Assembly (NCBI RefSeq): GCF_021538615.1
Contig: NZ_JAJHIZ010000003.1
Span: 4,836,001-4,900,000, forward strand
Reading direction: 5' to 3'
DNA from: Niabella agricola
Lineage (GTDB): Bacteria > Bacteroidota > Bacteroidia > Chitinophagales > Chitinophagaceae
DNA: 64,000 nucleotides
This document shows positions 53,638-61,022 of the stretch, in pieces (the stretch's first letter is position 1; every line of letters starts with the position of its first letter). The notes below the pieces were generated by a model. It made no database searches. It was not told the origin of the DNA and saw only the letters and a list, made by a program, of their open reading frames with translations. A program made the translations under genes and the position numbers.

Positions 53638-55176
53638 TCATTTAACCATCAGGCCCTGCGGATCCCGTGCAAACAGGTAGGCATCGTATTCAATAAAGTC
53701 TGTCGCTTTAATCTGTACCGTTTCCGCCTTGCCTTCCTTAAGAGTAAAAACGGCCGGGAAAACACCAAAGCCGATATTGGAATAGGTGAGGCGGAAAGCA
53801 TTATTGTCCATATATTCGAGGGTTGCAGAAAGATCCGGGTGATGCTGAAACGTACAACGGAGCTGGTTGTTGCCCGCCTTTGAAATATGGATCTTTCCGT
53901 AAACGGTATTGTAATAATCGCCGGTATAAGCTTCCAGCGGTACAGGGGTGCTGTTACGGGCATTCACCCGGTCTTGCATGTGTTTCAGATCAGCTTCCAT
54001 CTGCCGGTTGTTTTTTGCGGCGATGCCCTGCAGAAACCGGCTCCGGTCTTTATAGGGCACTCCCAGGTAGGCATCCAGTATCTGGTAGCGCAAGGCTTCA
54101 AAAAAGCTTTGATTGTCGTTGTTGGTCAAAATGACGATACCCAGTTTTTCTTCGGGGACAAAGCAGAGGTTGGTTACAAAGCCAAAAGCGCCGCCGGTAT
54201 GCCAGTACACCTGCCGGCCATTGTAGTCAGCCGCGTAAACGCCCAGTCCGTAGGTTACAAAATGAATGGGGTATTGATTGTTTTTGCGGTTGCTTACTGT
54301 AATATTCGCATCCCGCGTTTTTTGCAGTACTTCCCAGGGCAGGATCCGGTTGCCTTCAAAGCGACCACTGTCCAGCTGCAGCCGTAACCAGCGTGTGAGA
54401 TCTTTTACATTACTGACCATGCTGGCAGCCGGGCCCAGGTTATCGATCTGGTCAAACGGCAACACGGTAAGGGTGCTGAACATATTTGTATGCGGCGATG
54501 CTACGTTGGCCCGTTGCGCCATACCTGCGGTGTTCATATATGTGTTACGCATGCCCAGGGGCGTGAGGACCTGCGCCTGAACATATTGTTCCCAGGTTTG
54601 TCCGGTTACCCGCTGCAAAATCTGACCCGCGGTTAAGAACCCCGCGTTGCAGTAGCCATAATCCTGCCGGAACTGGCCGGATGGTTTCAGGTAGCGCAAT
54701 TTCCACAGGATAGAGTCTTTTGAAAGGTTCGAATCCCAAAAGGTAAAGTCGCCCTGGAAGGTGCGGGTGCCCAGCCGGTGACACAGCACATCCCGGATCG
54801 TGATCAGCCGGGTAGTAGTACTGTCCCACATCCGGAACCAGGGTAGGTAACGGGTTACGTTATCATTGAGTGAAAGTTTTTTTTCATAATCCAACTTTGC
54901 AATGGCCGTTCCGGTAAACAGTTTGGAATTCGACGCAATCATAAAAAGCGTGTTTTCATCTACTTTTTCCGGCTGATCCACCCGTCGTACGCCATACCCT
55001 TTTTGCAGCAGCACCTGGCCGTCCTTTACAATGGCAACCGCCAGTCCCGGAACCTGCCATTCCTTTATCCCTCGTTGAATATAGCTGTCCAGGCTATCGC
55101 TGATAAAAGAAGGTGTCTGAGCAGACAGGATATTGATGCCGCCGGCTAAAAAAGCAGTGAGTCCTATTTTTTTCAT
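53638..55176 (-). CDS. Serine hydrolase of the beta-lactamase/AmpC-like family
   Basis: A 512-residue exported enzyme (Sec signal ending near LSA-QTP). Residues ~28-370 are a class C beta-lactamase-like domain with S82-N-S-K85 (nucleophile and base), Y176-C-N178 as the YxN motif and HTGGAFGF as the third motif. A lipocalin-like C-terminal domain (~400-512, TGDYYNTVYGKIHIS) follows. Family members are esterases, D-aminopeptidases or peptidases; a true beta-lactamase role is unlikely with this domain layout. It is alone on the minus strand. Confidence 0.92.
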   Translation of the reverse strand: MKKIGLTAFLAGGINILSAQTPSFISDSLDSYIQRGIKEWQVPGLAVAIVKDGQVLLQKGYGVRRVDQPEKVDENTLFMIASNSKLFTGTAIAKLDYEKKLSLNDNVTRYLPWFRMWDSTTTRLITIRDVLCHRLGTRTFQGDFTFWDSNLSKDSILWKLRYLKPSGQFRQDYGYCNAGFLTAGQILQRVTGQTWEQYVQAQVLTPLGMRNTYMNTAGMAQRANVASPHTNMFSTLTVLPFDQIDNLGPAASMVSNVKDLTRWLRLQLDSGRFEGNRILPWEVLQKTRDANITVSNRKNNQYPIHFVTYGLGVYAADYNGRQVYWHTGGAFGFVTNLCFVPEEKLGIVILTNNDNQSFFEALRYQILDAYLGVPYKDRSRFLQGIAAKNNRQMEADLKHMQDRVNARNSTPVPLEAYTGDYYNTVYGKIHISKAGNNQLRCTFQHHPDLSATLEYMDNNAFRLTYSNIGFGVFPAVFTLKEGKAETVQIKATDFIEYDAYLFARDPQGLMVK

Positions 55177-55352
55177 ACCGCTGAATTGAGTGATCGATTG
55201 TTTGGTAAATATAGCTAAAGGTGTTAAACAATCCGGGGAAACGGCTTATTTGCCGATAGTTATTGCCGTTTGAGCCATTGTTAAAGCAAAGGGCTCCCCG
55301 GGAAATTATCTTTATATGGTTATTTGAATACCTGATTTTAATCCGTACGAAC

Positions 55353-55769
55353 ATGAAACGTCTTTTACTGGTTCTTTTGTTAAGTGGCGGTCTTTGCGCA
55401 GCATCATTTGCACAGGTTGCTCCTGCAACTCCCGCCGCCGTCAAAGAACATAAAAAATCAACCGGTGTTACCAAATCGGGAAAACCGGATATGCGATTGA
55501 AAGCAAACCGGGATGCCGCCAAAGCGCAGGTACAGCCTGCTGCGCCGGCTCCTGCTCCTTCACCCCGGCCGGTTGTAGCCAGGAATGCTCCCCGCGTAGC
55601 ACCGGCTCCGGCGCCACGTCCGGCAATGGTTCAAAAAGTACAGCCCGCTGTGGTTTCGGCAGATCCGGTGGCAGGCACAGACGCAAAGGGCAGAACGATC
55701 TACCGGGGAAAGAGAGGCGGCACCTACTATATCAATAAAAACGGGCATAAAGAATATGTAAAGCAATAG
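55353..55769 (+). CDS. Exported basic Pro/Ala-rich protein with PBCV-adaptor-like C-terminus
   Basis: A 138-residue protein from ATG 55353 (an upstream in-frame ATG at 55263 lacks a signal). Sec signal MKRLLLVLLLSGGLCAASFA, then a Lys-rich part with KSGKPDMRLKANRDAAKAQV, an Ala/Pro linker (~residues 55-100), and a C-terminal GTDAKGRTIYRGKRGGTYYI plus NKNGHKEYV. The last resembles the PBCV-specific basic adaptor domain, a short Gly/Tyr/Lys module. The function is unknown; secreted or periplasmic. A terminator follows 23 bp after the stop. Confidence 0.75.
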   Translation: MKRLLLVLLLSGGLCAASFAQVAPATPAAVKEHKKSTGVTKSGKPDMRLKANRDAAKAQVQPAAPAPAPSPRPVVARNAPRVAPAPAPRPAMVQKVQPAVVSADPVAGTDAKGRTIYRGKRGGTYYINKNGHKEYVKQ

Positions 55770-55792
55770 GCAAAACTTGGAGGCAAAGACAG

Positions 55793-55822
55793 GCGTTCTG
55801 GTATTTACCAGGGCGCTTTTTT
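55793..55822 (+). terminator. Terminator after the basic repeat protein gene
   Basis: GCGTTCTGGTA and TACCAGGGCGC pair over 11 bp (two G-U in RNA) with a 2-nt loop and six T residues. Confidence 0.8.
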
Positions 55823-55948
55823 GTCGCCGGGGCGCGAACAGGAGAGATCCGGCGTTCTTACAATCGGTCAGCGGTGCATCGGTTTTGCTTGACGCTGTTT
55901 CTCCAAAAGATAGGGCTTTGCAATCGGATATTTAGTACATTTATCCGG

Positions 55949-56992
55949 ATGAATGACCCGGTTATAAAGCGCCTCAGGATTGCAGCCATTATAGAGGAAA
56001 CGGCTGATGCAAAAACTTTTGTTGTTGAACCGCTGGATGGCTGGCAGCCGGTGTACCGTTCGGGGCAGTTTCTTACCCTCATTTTTCAAAACCACCTGGG
56101 AGCGCAGCGCCGTTCGTTTTCCATTTCGTCGAGTCCGGTTACCGACCCGCGCCTGGCTTTTACGGTCAAAAAGCTGGATAACGGTGAATTCAGCCGCTAC
56201 CTGGTTTACAAGGCCAAAGCCGGGGATGTGTTAAAAACTTCCGGTATCAGCGGTTTTTTTGTACTGCCGGACGACACCCGGGGAAAGCAGTTTTGTTTCC
56301 TGGCAGCGGGAAGCGGCATCACCCCTTGCTTTTCATTGATTAAAACGCTTTTAAAAACAACCGAAGCGCCCATCATCCTGTTGTACAGCAACCGTTCAGA
56401 AGCCGACACGATTTTTTACGGGGAGCTGAAGTTGCTCCAGGATGCCTATGCCGGCCGCCTGCTGATTCACTTTATGTTCAGCAATCACCCGGAGATATTG
56501 CAAAAACGGCTTAGTCATTGGGTGCTGACCCACCTGGTGGAACAGCATTTGCCGGTACAGATCCGGAAGGATACGCTTTTTTATATATGCGGCCCTTATG
56601 AATATATGTTGATGGCTGATATCTCCTTAAAGAGCAACGGGGTAAAAGGAAAGCAGATCTTTAAGGAAGATTTTTATCCCCTACCGCGACTGGTAAAACC
56701 CAGGCCGCCGGATCTGGAAGCGCATAAAGTGACCATTCATATCGGGTCCGTGGTGCGGGAACTATCGGTGCAATATCCCCATTCAATAACGGCTGCCGGC
56801 AAACGGGCAGGGTTAACACTGCCCTACAGCTGTGAGTCGGGGCAGTGCGGCAGCTGCGTGGCTACCTGTACCTCGGGAAAAATCTGGATGGCTTATAATG
56901 AAGTACTGACAGATGAGGAAATTGCCAGGGGGCGCGTGCTTACCTGCCAGGGTTACCCCATCGGAGGAGATGCAACCATTGTATTTGAGTAG
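55949..56992 (+). CDS. Flavin/[2Fe-2S] oxidoreductase, PaaE/HCP-reductase type
   Basis: A 347-residue cytoplasmic electron-transfer protein from ATG 55949 (the frame opens earlier at 55874 without support). The order is an FAD-binding barrel (RRSFSISSSPVTDPRLAFTV), an NAD(P)-binding domain (FLAAGSGITPCFSLIKTLL, FYICGPYEYM) and a C-terminal plant-type [2Fe-2S] domain with C295, C300, C303 and C333 in CESGQCGSCVATC...LTCQ. It transfers electrons from NAD(P)H to an oxygenase or similar partner. No such partner is adjacent. Confidence 0.9.
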   Translation: MNDPVIKRLRIAAIIEETADAKTFVVEPLDGWQPVYRSGQFLTLIFQNHLGAQRRSFSISSSPVTDPRLAFTVKKLDNGEFSRYLVYKAKAGDVLKTSGISGFFVLPDDTRGKQFCFLAAGSGITPCFSLIKTLLKTTEAPIILLYSNRSEADTIFYGELKLLQDAYAGRLLIHFMFSNHPEILQKRLSHWVLTHLVEQHLPVQIRKDTLFYICGPYEYMLMADISLKSNGVKGKQIFKEDFYPLPRLVKPRPPDLEAHKVTIHIGSVVRELSVQYPHSITAAGKRAGLTLPYSCESGQCGSCVATCTSGKIWMAYNEVLTDEEIARGRVLTCQGYPIGGDATIVFE

Positions 56993-57215
56993 CAGATTTG
57001 TTGGTTTGGCGAAAAAAATCCGGCGTTTATCGTAAAAAAACGGCAACTCGTCGAATTTTTTTAATTAACATTTTTTTAGCGAATAACTTTATCATAGCTA
57101 AGAGAGAAACATTGACTATTTCTAAAAAATTACATGCAACCACAGCTAACTGCTTTTGATTCTGAAAAACAATCACCACTTCTTTAAAAAGCAATCACGT
57201 ATCTGAACAGGGGTT

Positions 57216-58115
57216 TTACCGTGCAGCTACCGATGCCGTCTGTAATACCGAATCCCGCCGTTGCTGCTTTTTCATGATCTCGGGAAGCCAGGCAGATAAA
57301 TGGTGCTGTAAACTATCCGGGGCGATGGTAAGTGCCGCAGGATCTTGGGCAAGTTTCAACCAGGGGCGTGGCTGTCCAAAGGGATATTGCCCAAATACAA
57401 CAACCGGGGTGCCGGTTGCAATCTGCTGGTTGTTTTTGAGGATCCACTGCTCGGCCCAGCTGTAAAGAAACCGGGCATCACGTTCCTGGAGGCGCATACA
57501 GCTGTGCGAAGCCGGGTAGCCGGGAAGGGCATATTCGTGAAACCCGATACCCCAGGTATTGTGCACATTAAAATTCCATTTCAATACCCATTCATCGTTA
57601 ACGGTACTGTTGGTTTTGCGTGCTTTCCAGTTTGCAAAGTAGAGATGGGCCGGTGTGGGCTTGCTTTTGCGACCGGTATTGGTTTGTCCGGTGCGTACCA
57701 GTTTGCCGTTTGCGTAAGCCGCAAAGGCCTGTGCGTTGAGCGAAAAAACGAGGATCTTGGGAATGTCTTTTAAAAAGGAAGCCTCCTCGGGGAAGGGCAT
57801 GTAGGCGGCCAGCGGCAGTGAAAAATCGCTGGGCACCAGGATGCTGTCGAGCCTCCGGATATGGCTGGAATCAGTGCGGTTGATAGCGGTTAAAAGGTCG
57901 AGGTGCCGGGCGCCTTCAAAACTGTCTTTTAATGACTGCCATTCCTTTTTTTTCATAAAACGGTAGGTGATCCGTGGCAATTCCGGAGCCGGCGGCGCTT
58001 TTACAACGGAGTCCTTTACAGTTGGCTGGGGAATGGTAGCGGTTTGTTTTTCAGCCTGCCTGCAGGCGAAAAGCAGGATACAGATAGCTGCAGCAGTTAA
58101 AAAGTTGGCGTTCAT
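57216..58115 (-). CDS. L,D-transpeptidase family lipoprotein (YkuD)
   Basis: A 299-residue lipoprotein (lipobox LFAC at residue 18). The YkuD catalytic motif is HNTWGIGFHEYALPGYPASH then SCMRLQ, with nucleophile C206 and H204 close by. The PRITYRFMKKKEWQSLKD stretch precedes the catalytic domain. YkuD enzymes make 3-3 peptidoglycan crosslinks or attach proteins to it. The gene is convergent with the reductase gene; the 223-bp gap between them (56993-57215) holds nothing clear. Confidence 0.9.
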   Translation of the reverse strand: MNANFLTAAAICILLFACRQAEKQTATIPQPTVKDSVVKAPPAPELPRITYRFMKKKEWQSLKDSFEGARHLDLLTAINRTDSSHIRRLDSILVPSDFSLPLAAYMPFPEEASFLKDIPKILVFSLNAQAFAAYANGKLVRTGQTNTGRKSKPTPAHLYFANWKARKTNSTVNDEWVLKWNFNVHNTWGIGFHEYALPGYPASHSCMRLQERDARFLYSWAEQWILKNNQQIATGTPVVVFGQYPFGQPRPWLKLAQDPAALTIAPDSLQHHLSAWLPEIMKKQQRRDSVLQTASVAAR

Positions 58116-58314
58116 TTTTTAGTAATTGCTCCGCAATATCGGTAAAAAAAATTACAGATGTACAAAGCCGGGCTTAAATCTTGCCCCCTAATTCCGGCTA
58201 GAAAAAGAGCCGGAGAAAGGAGGCCGCGGATCATTGCTGCGCCGCATATCCAACCCCTTTTTCAAACAGAAAGATGTATATTCGTAACCATTCACGTTAA
58301 ATAAATATTACTAT

Positions 58315-59475
58315 ATGAAAAGAGAAAAATTGCGCGTTGGTATGATCGGTGGGGGAAAGGATGCTTTTATCGGAGCGGTCCACCGCCTGGCGTTAAATAT
58401 GGACGGACTGATCCAGTTAAGCTGCGGTGCGCTGAGCGTACATCCGGACGTGGCCCGGGAATCGGGCGAGTTGCTTTTTTTACCCGAAGACCGTATTTAT
58501 CTGAGTTATGAAGAAATGATCCGCAGGGAAAGCGAACTTCCGGAAGACAAGCGCATTCATTTTGTATCGATCGTAACACCCAATTTTGTGCATTTTGCTC
58601 CTGCCATGATGGCGCTGGAACATGGATTTCATGTGGTGATCGAAAAGCCGATGGTATTCAGCCTTGAGGAAGCCAAACAGTTGCAACAAAAAGTAAAGGA
58701 GACCGGGCTGATGCTTTGCCTCACCCATACCTATACCGGCTATCCGATGGTAAAGCAGGCCCGTCAGATGGTGGCGGAAGGTGCGTTTGGAAAAATAAGA
58801 AAAGTATATGTAGAATACCCGCAGGGTTGGCTGAGCCGTTTATCCGAGCGTGAAGGTAATGCCCAGGCCGCCTGGCGTACGGACCCTAAAAAGAGCGGAA
58901 AAAGCGGTTGTATGGGGGATATCGGTACCCATGCGGCCAACCTGGCTGAATATATTACCGGCCAAAAAATTTCCAAACTTTGTGCAGATCTGAACACGAT
59001 TGTGGAAGGCCGCAATCTGGATGATGACGGCGCGGTATTGTTGAAATTTGACCAGGGCGCGTCCGGTGTGCTGATCGCCAGCCAGGTAGCTGCCGGGGAA
59101 GAAAATGCCTTAAAGATTAAGATTTATGGGGAAAAGGGCGGACTGGAATGGCACCAACAGGAACCCAATACCTTATTGGTGAAATGGCTGGATGCTCCGG
59201 CGCAGGTATACCGCGCGGGCAACGGGTACCTGGGCGACTATGCAAAGCATAACTGCCGCACTCCGGGAGGGCATCCCGAAGGATACCTGGAAGCATTTGC
59301 CAACCATTACCGGAATTTTGCTACCGCATTACAGGCAAAGATTCACAACGAAACCCCTTCAAAAGAAAGCCTTGATTTTCCTTCTGTGGATGATGGTGTG
59401 CGGGGCATGGCGTTTATTGATAATGTGGTTGCATCCGCACAATCCGATAAGAAATGGTGGGATTTTGAGGTGTAA
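58315..59475 (+). CDS. Gfo/Idh/MocA-family NAD(P)-dependent oxidoreductase
   Basis: A 386-residue enzyme with an N-terminal Rossmann fold (RVGMIGGGKDAFIGAVHR), the EKP motif in VVIEKPMVF, and the C-terminal alpha/beta domain with GCMGDIGTHAANLAEYITGQ, where D and H of GDIGTH are the usual catalytic-pair region. These enzymes oxidise or reduce sugars, inositols and related compounds. The substrate cannot be read from sequence. It is a lone plus-strand gene whose start is preceded by TATATTCG (58277-58284), a near-consensus -7 element. Confidence 0.92.
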   Translation: MKREKLRVGMIGGGKDAFIGAVHRLALNMDGLIQLSCGALSVHPDVARESGELLFLPEDRIYLSYEEMIRRESELPEDKRIHFVSIVTPNFVHFAPAMMALEHGFHVVIEKPMVFSLEEAKQLQQKVKETGLMLCLTHTYTGYPMVKQARQMVAEGAFGKIRKVYVEYPQGWLSRLSEREGNAQAAWRTDPKKSGKSGCMGDIGTHAANLAEYITGQKISKLCADLNTIVEGRNLDDDGAVLLKFDQGASGVLIASQVAAGEENALKIKIYGEKGGLEWHQQEPNTLLVKWLDAPAQVYRAGNGYLGDYAKHNCRTPGGHPEGYLEAFANHYRNFATALQAKIHNETPSKESLDFPSVDDGVRGMAFIDNVVASAQSDKKWWDFEV

Positions 59476-59550
59476 CTTCGAGTATCCGGATTGAGATATT
59501 GACCGTCAGTTGTCAGTTTTAGTTATCAGCCATTAGTAATCAGTTTCCTG

Positions 59551-59571
59551 CTGACTGCTAATGGCTGACTG
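59551..59571. repeat. Dispersed intergenic repeat, copy 2
   Basis: Matches 19 of 21 bases of the unit at 19594-19614, with core GCTAATGGCTGAC. Surrounding 59499-59590 is rich in CTGAC/CAGT/ATCAG words. It lies between the Gfo/Idh/MocA gene and the tolC-like gene, which converge. Confidence 0.6.
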
Positions 59572-59635
59572 CTGTTATCGCAATCTTTGGATCCGGCGCC
59601 TGACTGATGGATTCTCAAGTCTGGTATCTCAAATC

Positions 59636-60973
59636 TCATTTCACCAAAGCCCCCTTCAGCCGCATCAGCTCCGTTTCGGAAAGCTTGGTGTTGTACCGGG
59701 CTTCAATCAGCCGGTCGTAGGCCTGGGCCAGGCTGAGCTGTGCTTCGCGCAATTGTACCAGCGTAGCCATTCCCAGTTTGTAGGTCTGGAAAACAATGTC
59801 TACATTTTCCCGGGCCAATTCAATGTTTTCTTCTTCCAGCTTGAGCGCACGTTTTTGCTGGTCATAATTTTTATAGGAATTGAGCACGTTCAGGTTGATC
59901 AGTGAGCGCTGGCTCTCGTAATTCAATTCCTCCATTTTTAAACCCCATTGACTTTGGCGGATTGCTCTCCGTGCCGATAACTGGTTAAAGATGGGAATGG
60001 CCGCCGTTAACCCATAGTTGTATCCATGGCTTTGATTGAACAATGTGGAGAAGGGGTTGATGACCTTTTTGTTTTCTGTGCGTGTAAAGTTGTACATGGA
60101 GTTAAAAGAAAGCGTGGGGTACAGCCCGGCCCTGCTCTCTTTTAATGCATATTGTGCAATCTGGATCCGGGTTCTTGCCAGTTGCAGTGAAGGGTTGTGC
60201 TGTTCAATTCCTTCAAGAACGTTTCCAAGGGCGAGGTCGTAATTAAGCGGAATAGTATCCGGGATGTCAAAGGCTGCGCCGCTGATCTGGCTGTTCATCG
60301 CCTGGGCCAGCTGCTCTTTCAATTGCGCCACCTGTACCTCCTGCTGCATCCGCAGCGATTTCTGGCTGTTTAGGTCCACCTTGCTTTGCAGTACATCCGG
60401 TTTGGCCCCGGTACCAATGTCCAGTTTATTCTGAGCCAGCTTTGCCCGCTCTTCATTCAGCTTTATCTGCACATCGGTGGCTTCAATTTGCTGTTTACTT
60501 CTTGCAATAGCATAATAATTGGCAATCACCGATGCGATGGTGTTAACAATCTGTTCCTTGATCGTGTAGGTTCCGGCCTCCAGCAGGGCCGCGGCTTTAT
60601 CGCGCGTGGCAAACATCTTCAACCCGTCGAACAGGACCCAGTTAAGCGAAACATTTGCCTGCACATTGTTGCTCCGGATATTATTGGATTTCCGTTCCGT
60701 ACCATCGGCCAGGGTTTGTTTCTGATTGTTGTTGGTATTAGTGAGACCCGCATTGCCGTTTACACTGGGCAGGAATACCATGTTGCGGTAACTGTAATCG
60801 ATGGCCGCAATGGTTGAATCATTTTTCGATAATTGTATCTGGTAGTTATTGAGCAGGGCAGTTGCGATGGCTTCTTCCAGCGTTAAAAGACGCTGCGCCT
60901 GAACCGGTGCCGCACACGCCAGTACCAGCAGAAGGATCAATAGTTGCCGTAGTTTATAAAAATAGTTGACCAT
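59636..60973 (-). CDS. TolC-family outer-membrane efflux protein
   Basis: A 445-residue outer-membrane channel subunit: Sec signal ending near VQA-QRL, then LTLEEAIATALLNNYQIQLS and two long repeats of coiled-coil helices with strand segments. Conserved features include LNEERAKLAQNKLDIGTGAKPDV and SLAQAYDRLIEARYN. The trimer carries substrates from a periplasmic adaptor through the outer membrane. It lies 49 bp downstream of the RND pump gene in the same operon; the adaptor gene should be beyond the right edge. Confidence 0.93.
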   Translation of the reverse strand: MVNYFYKLRQLLILLLVLACAAPVQAQRLLTLEEAIATALLNNYQIQLSKNDSTIAAIDYSYRNMVFLPSVNGNAGLTNTNNNQKQTLADGTERKSNNIRSNNVQANVSLNWVLFDGLKMFATRDKAAALLEAGTYTIKEQIVNTIASVIANYYAIARSKQQIEATDVQIKLNEERAKLAQNKLDIGTGAKPDVLQSKVDLNSQKSLRMQQEVQVAQLKEQLAQAMNSQISGAAFDIPDTIPLNYDLALGNVLEGIEQHNPSLQLARTRIQIAQYALKESRAGLYPTLSFNSMYNFTRTENKKVINPFSTLFNQSHGYNYGLTAAIPIFNQLSARRAIRQSQWGLKMEELNYESQRSLINLNVLNSYKNYDQQKRALKLEEENIELARENVDIVFQTYKLGMATLVQLREAQLSLAQAYDRLIEARYNTKLSETELMRLKGALVK

Positions 60974-61022
60974 TTATTTAAGCATTTTATCATTATGCGA
61001 AGCGCGAGGCTTTGCATAACTG

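Noticed and set aside
54725..54740. GGTTCGAATCCC, resembling a tRNA T-loop
   Set aside because: It is inside the serine hydrolase gene, with no acceptor stem or anticodon arm around it.
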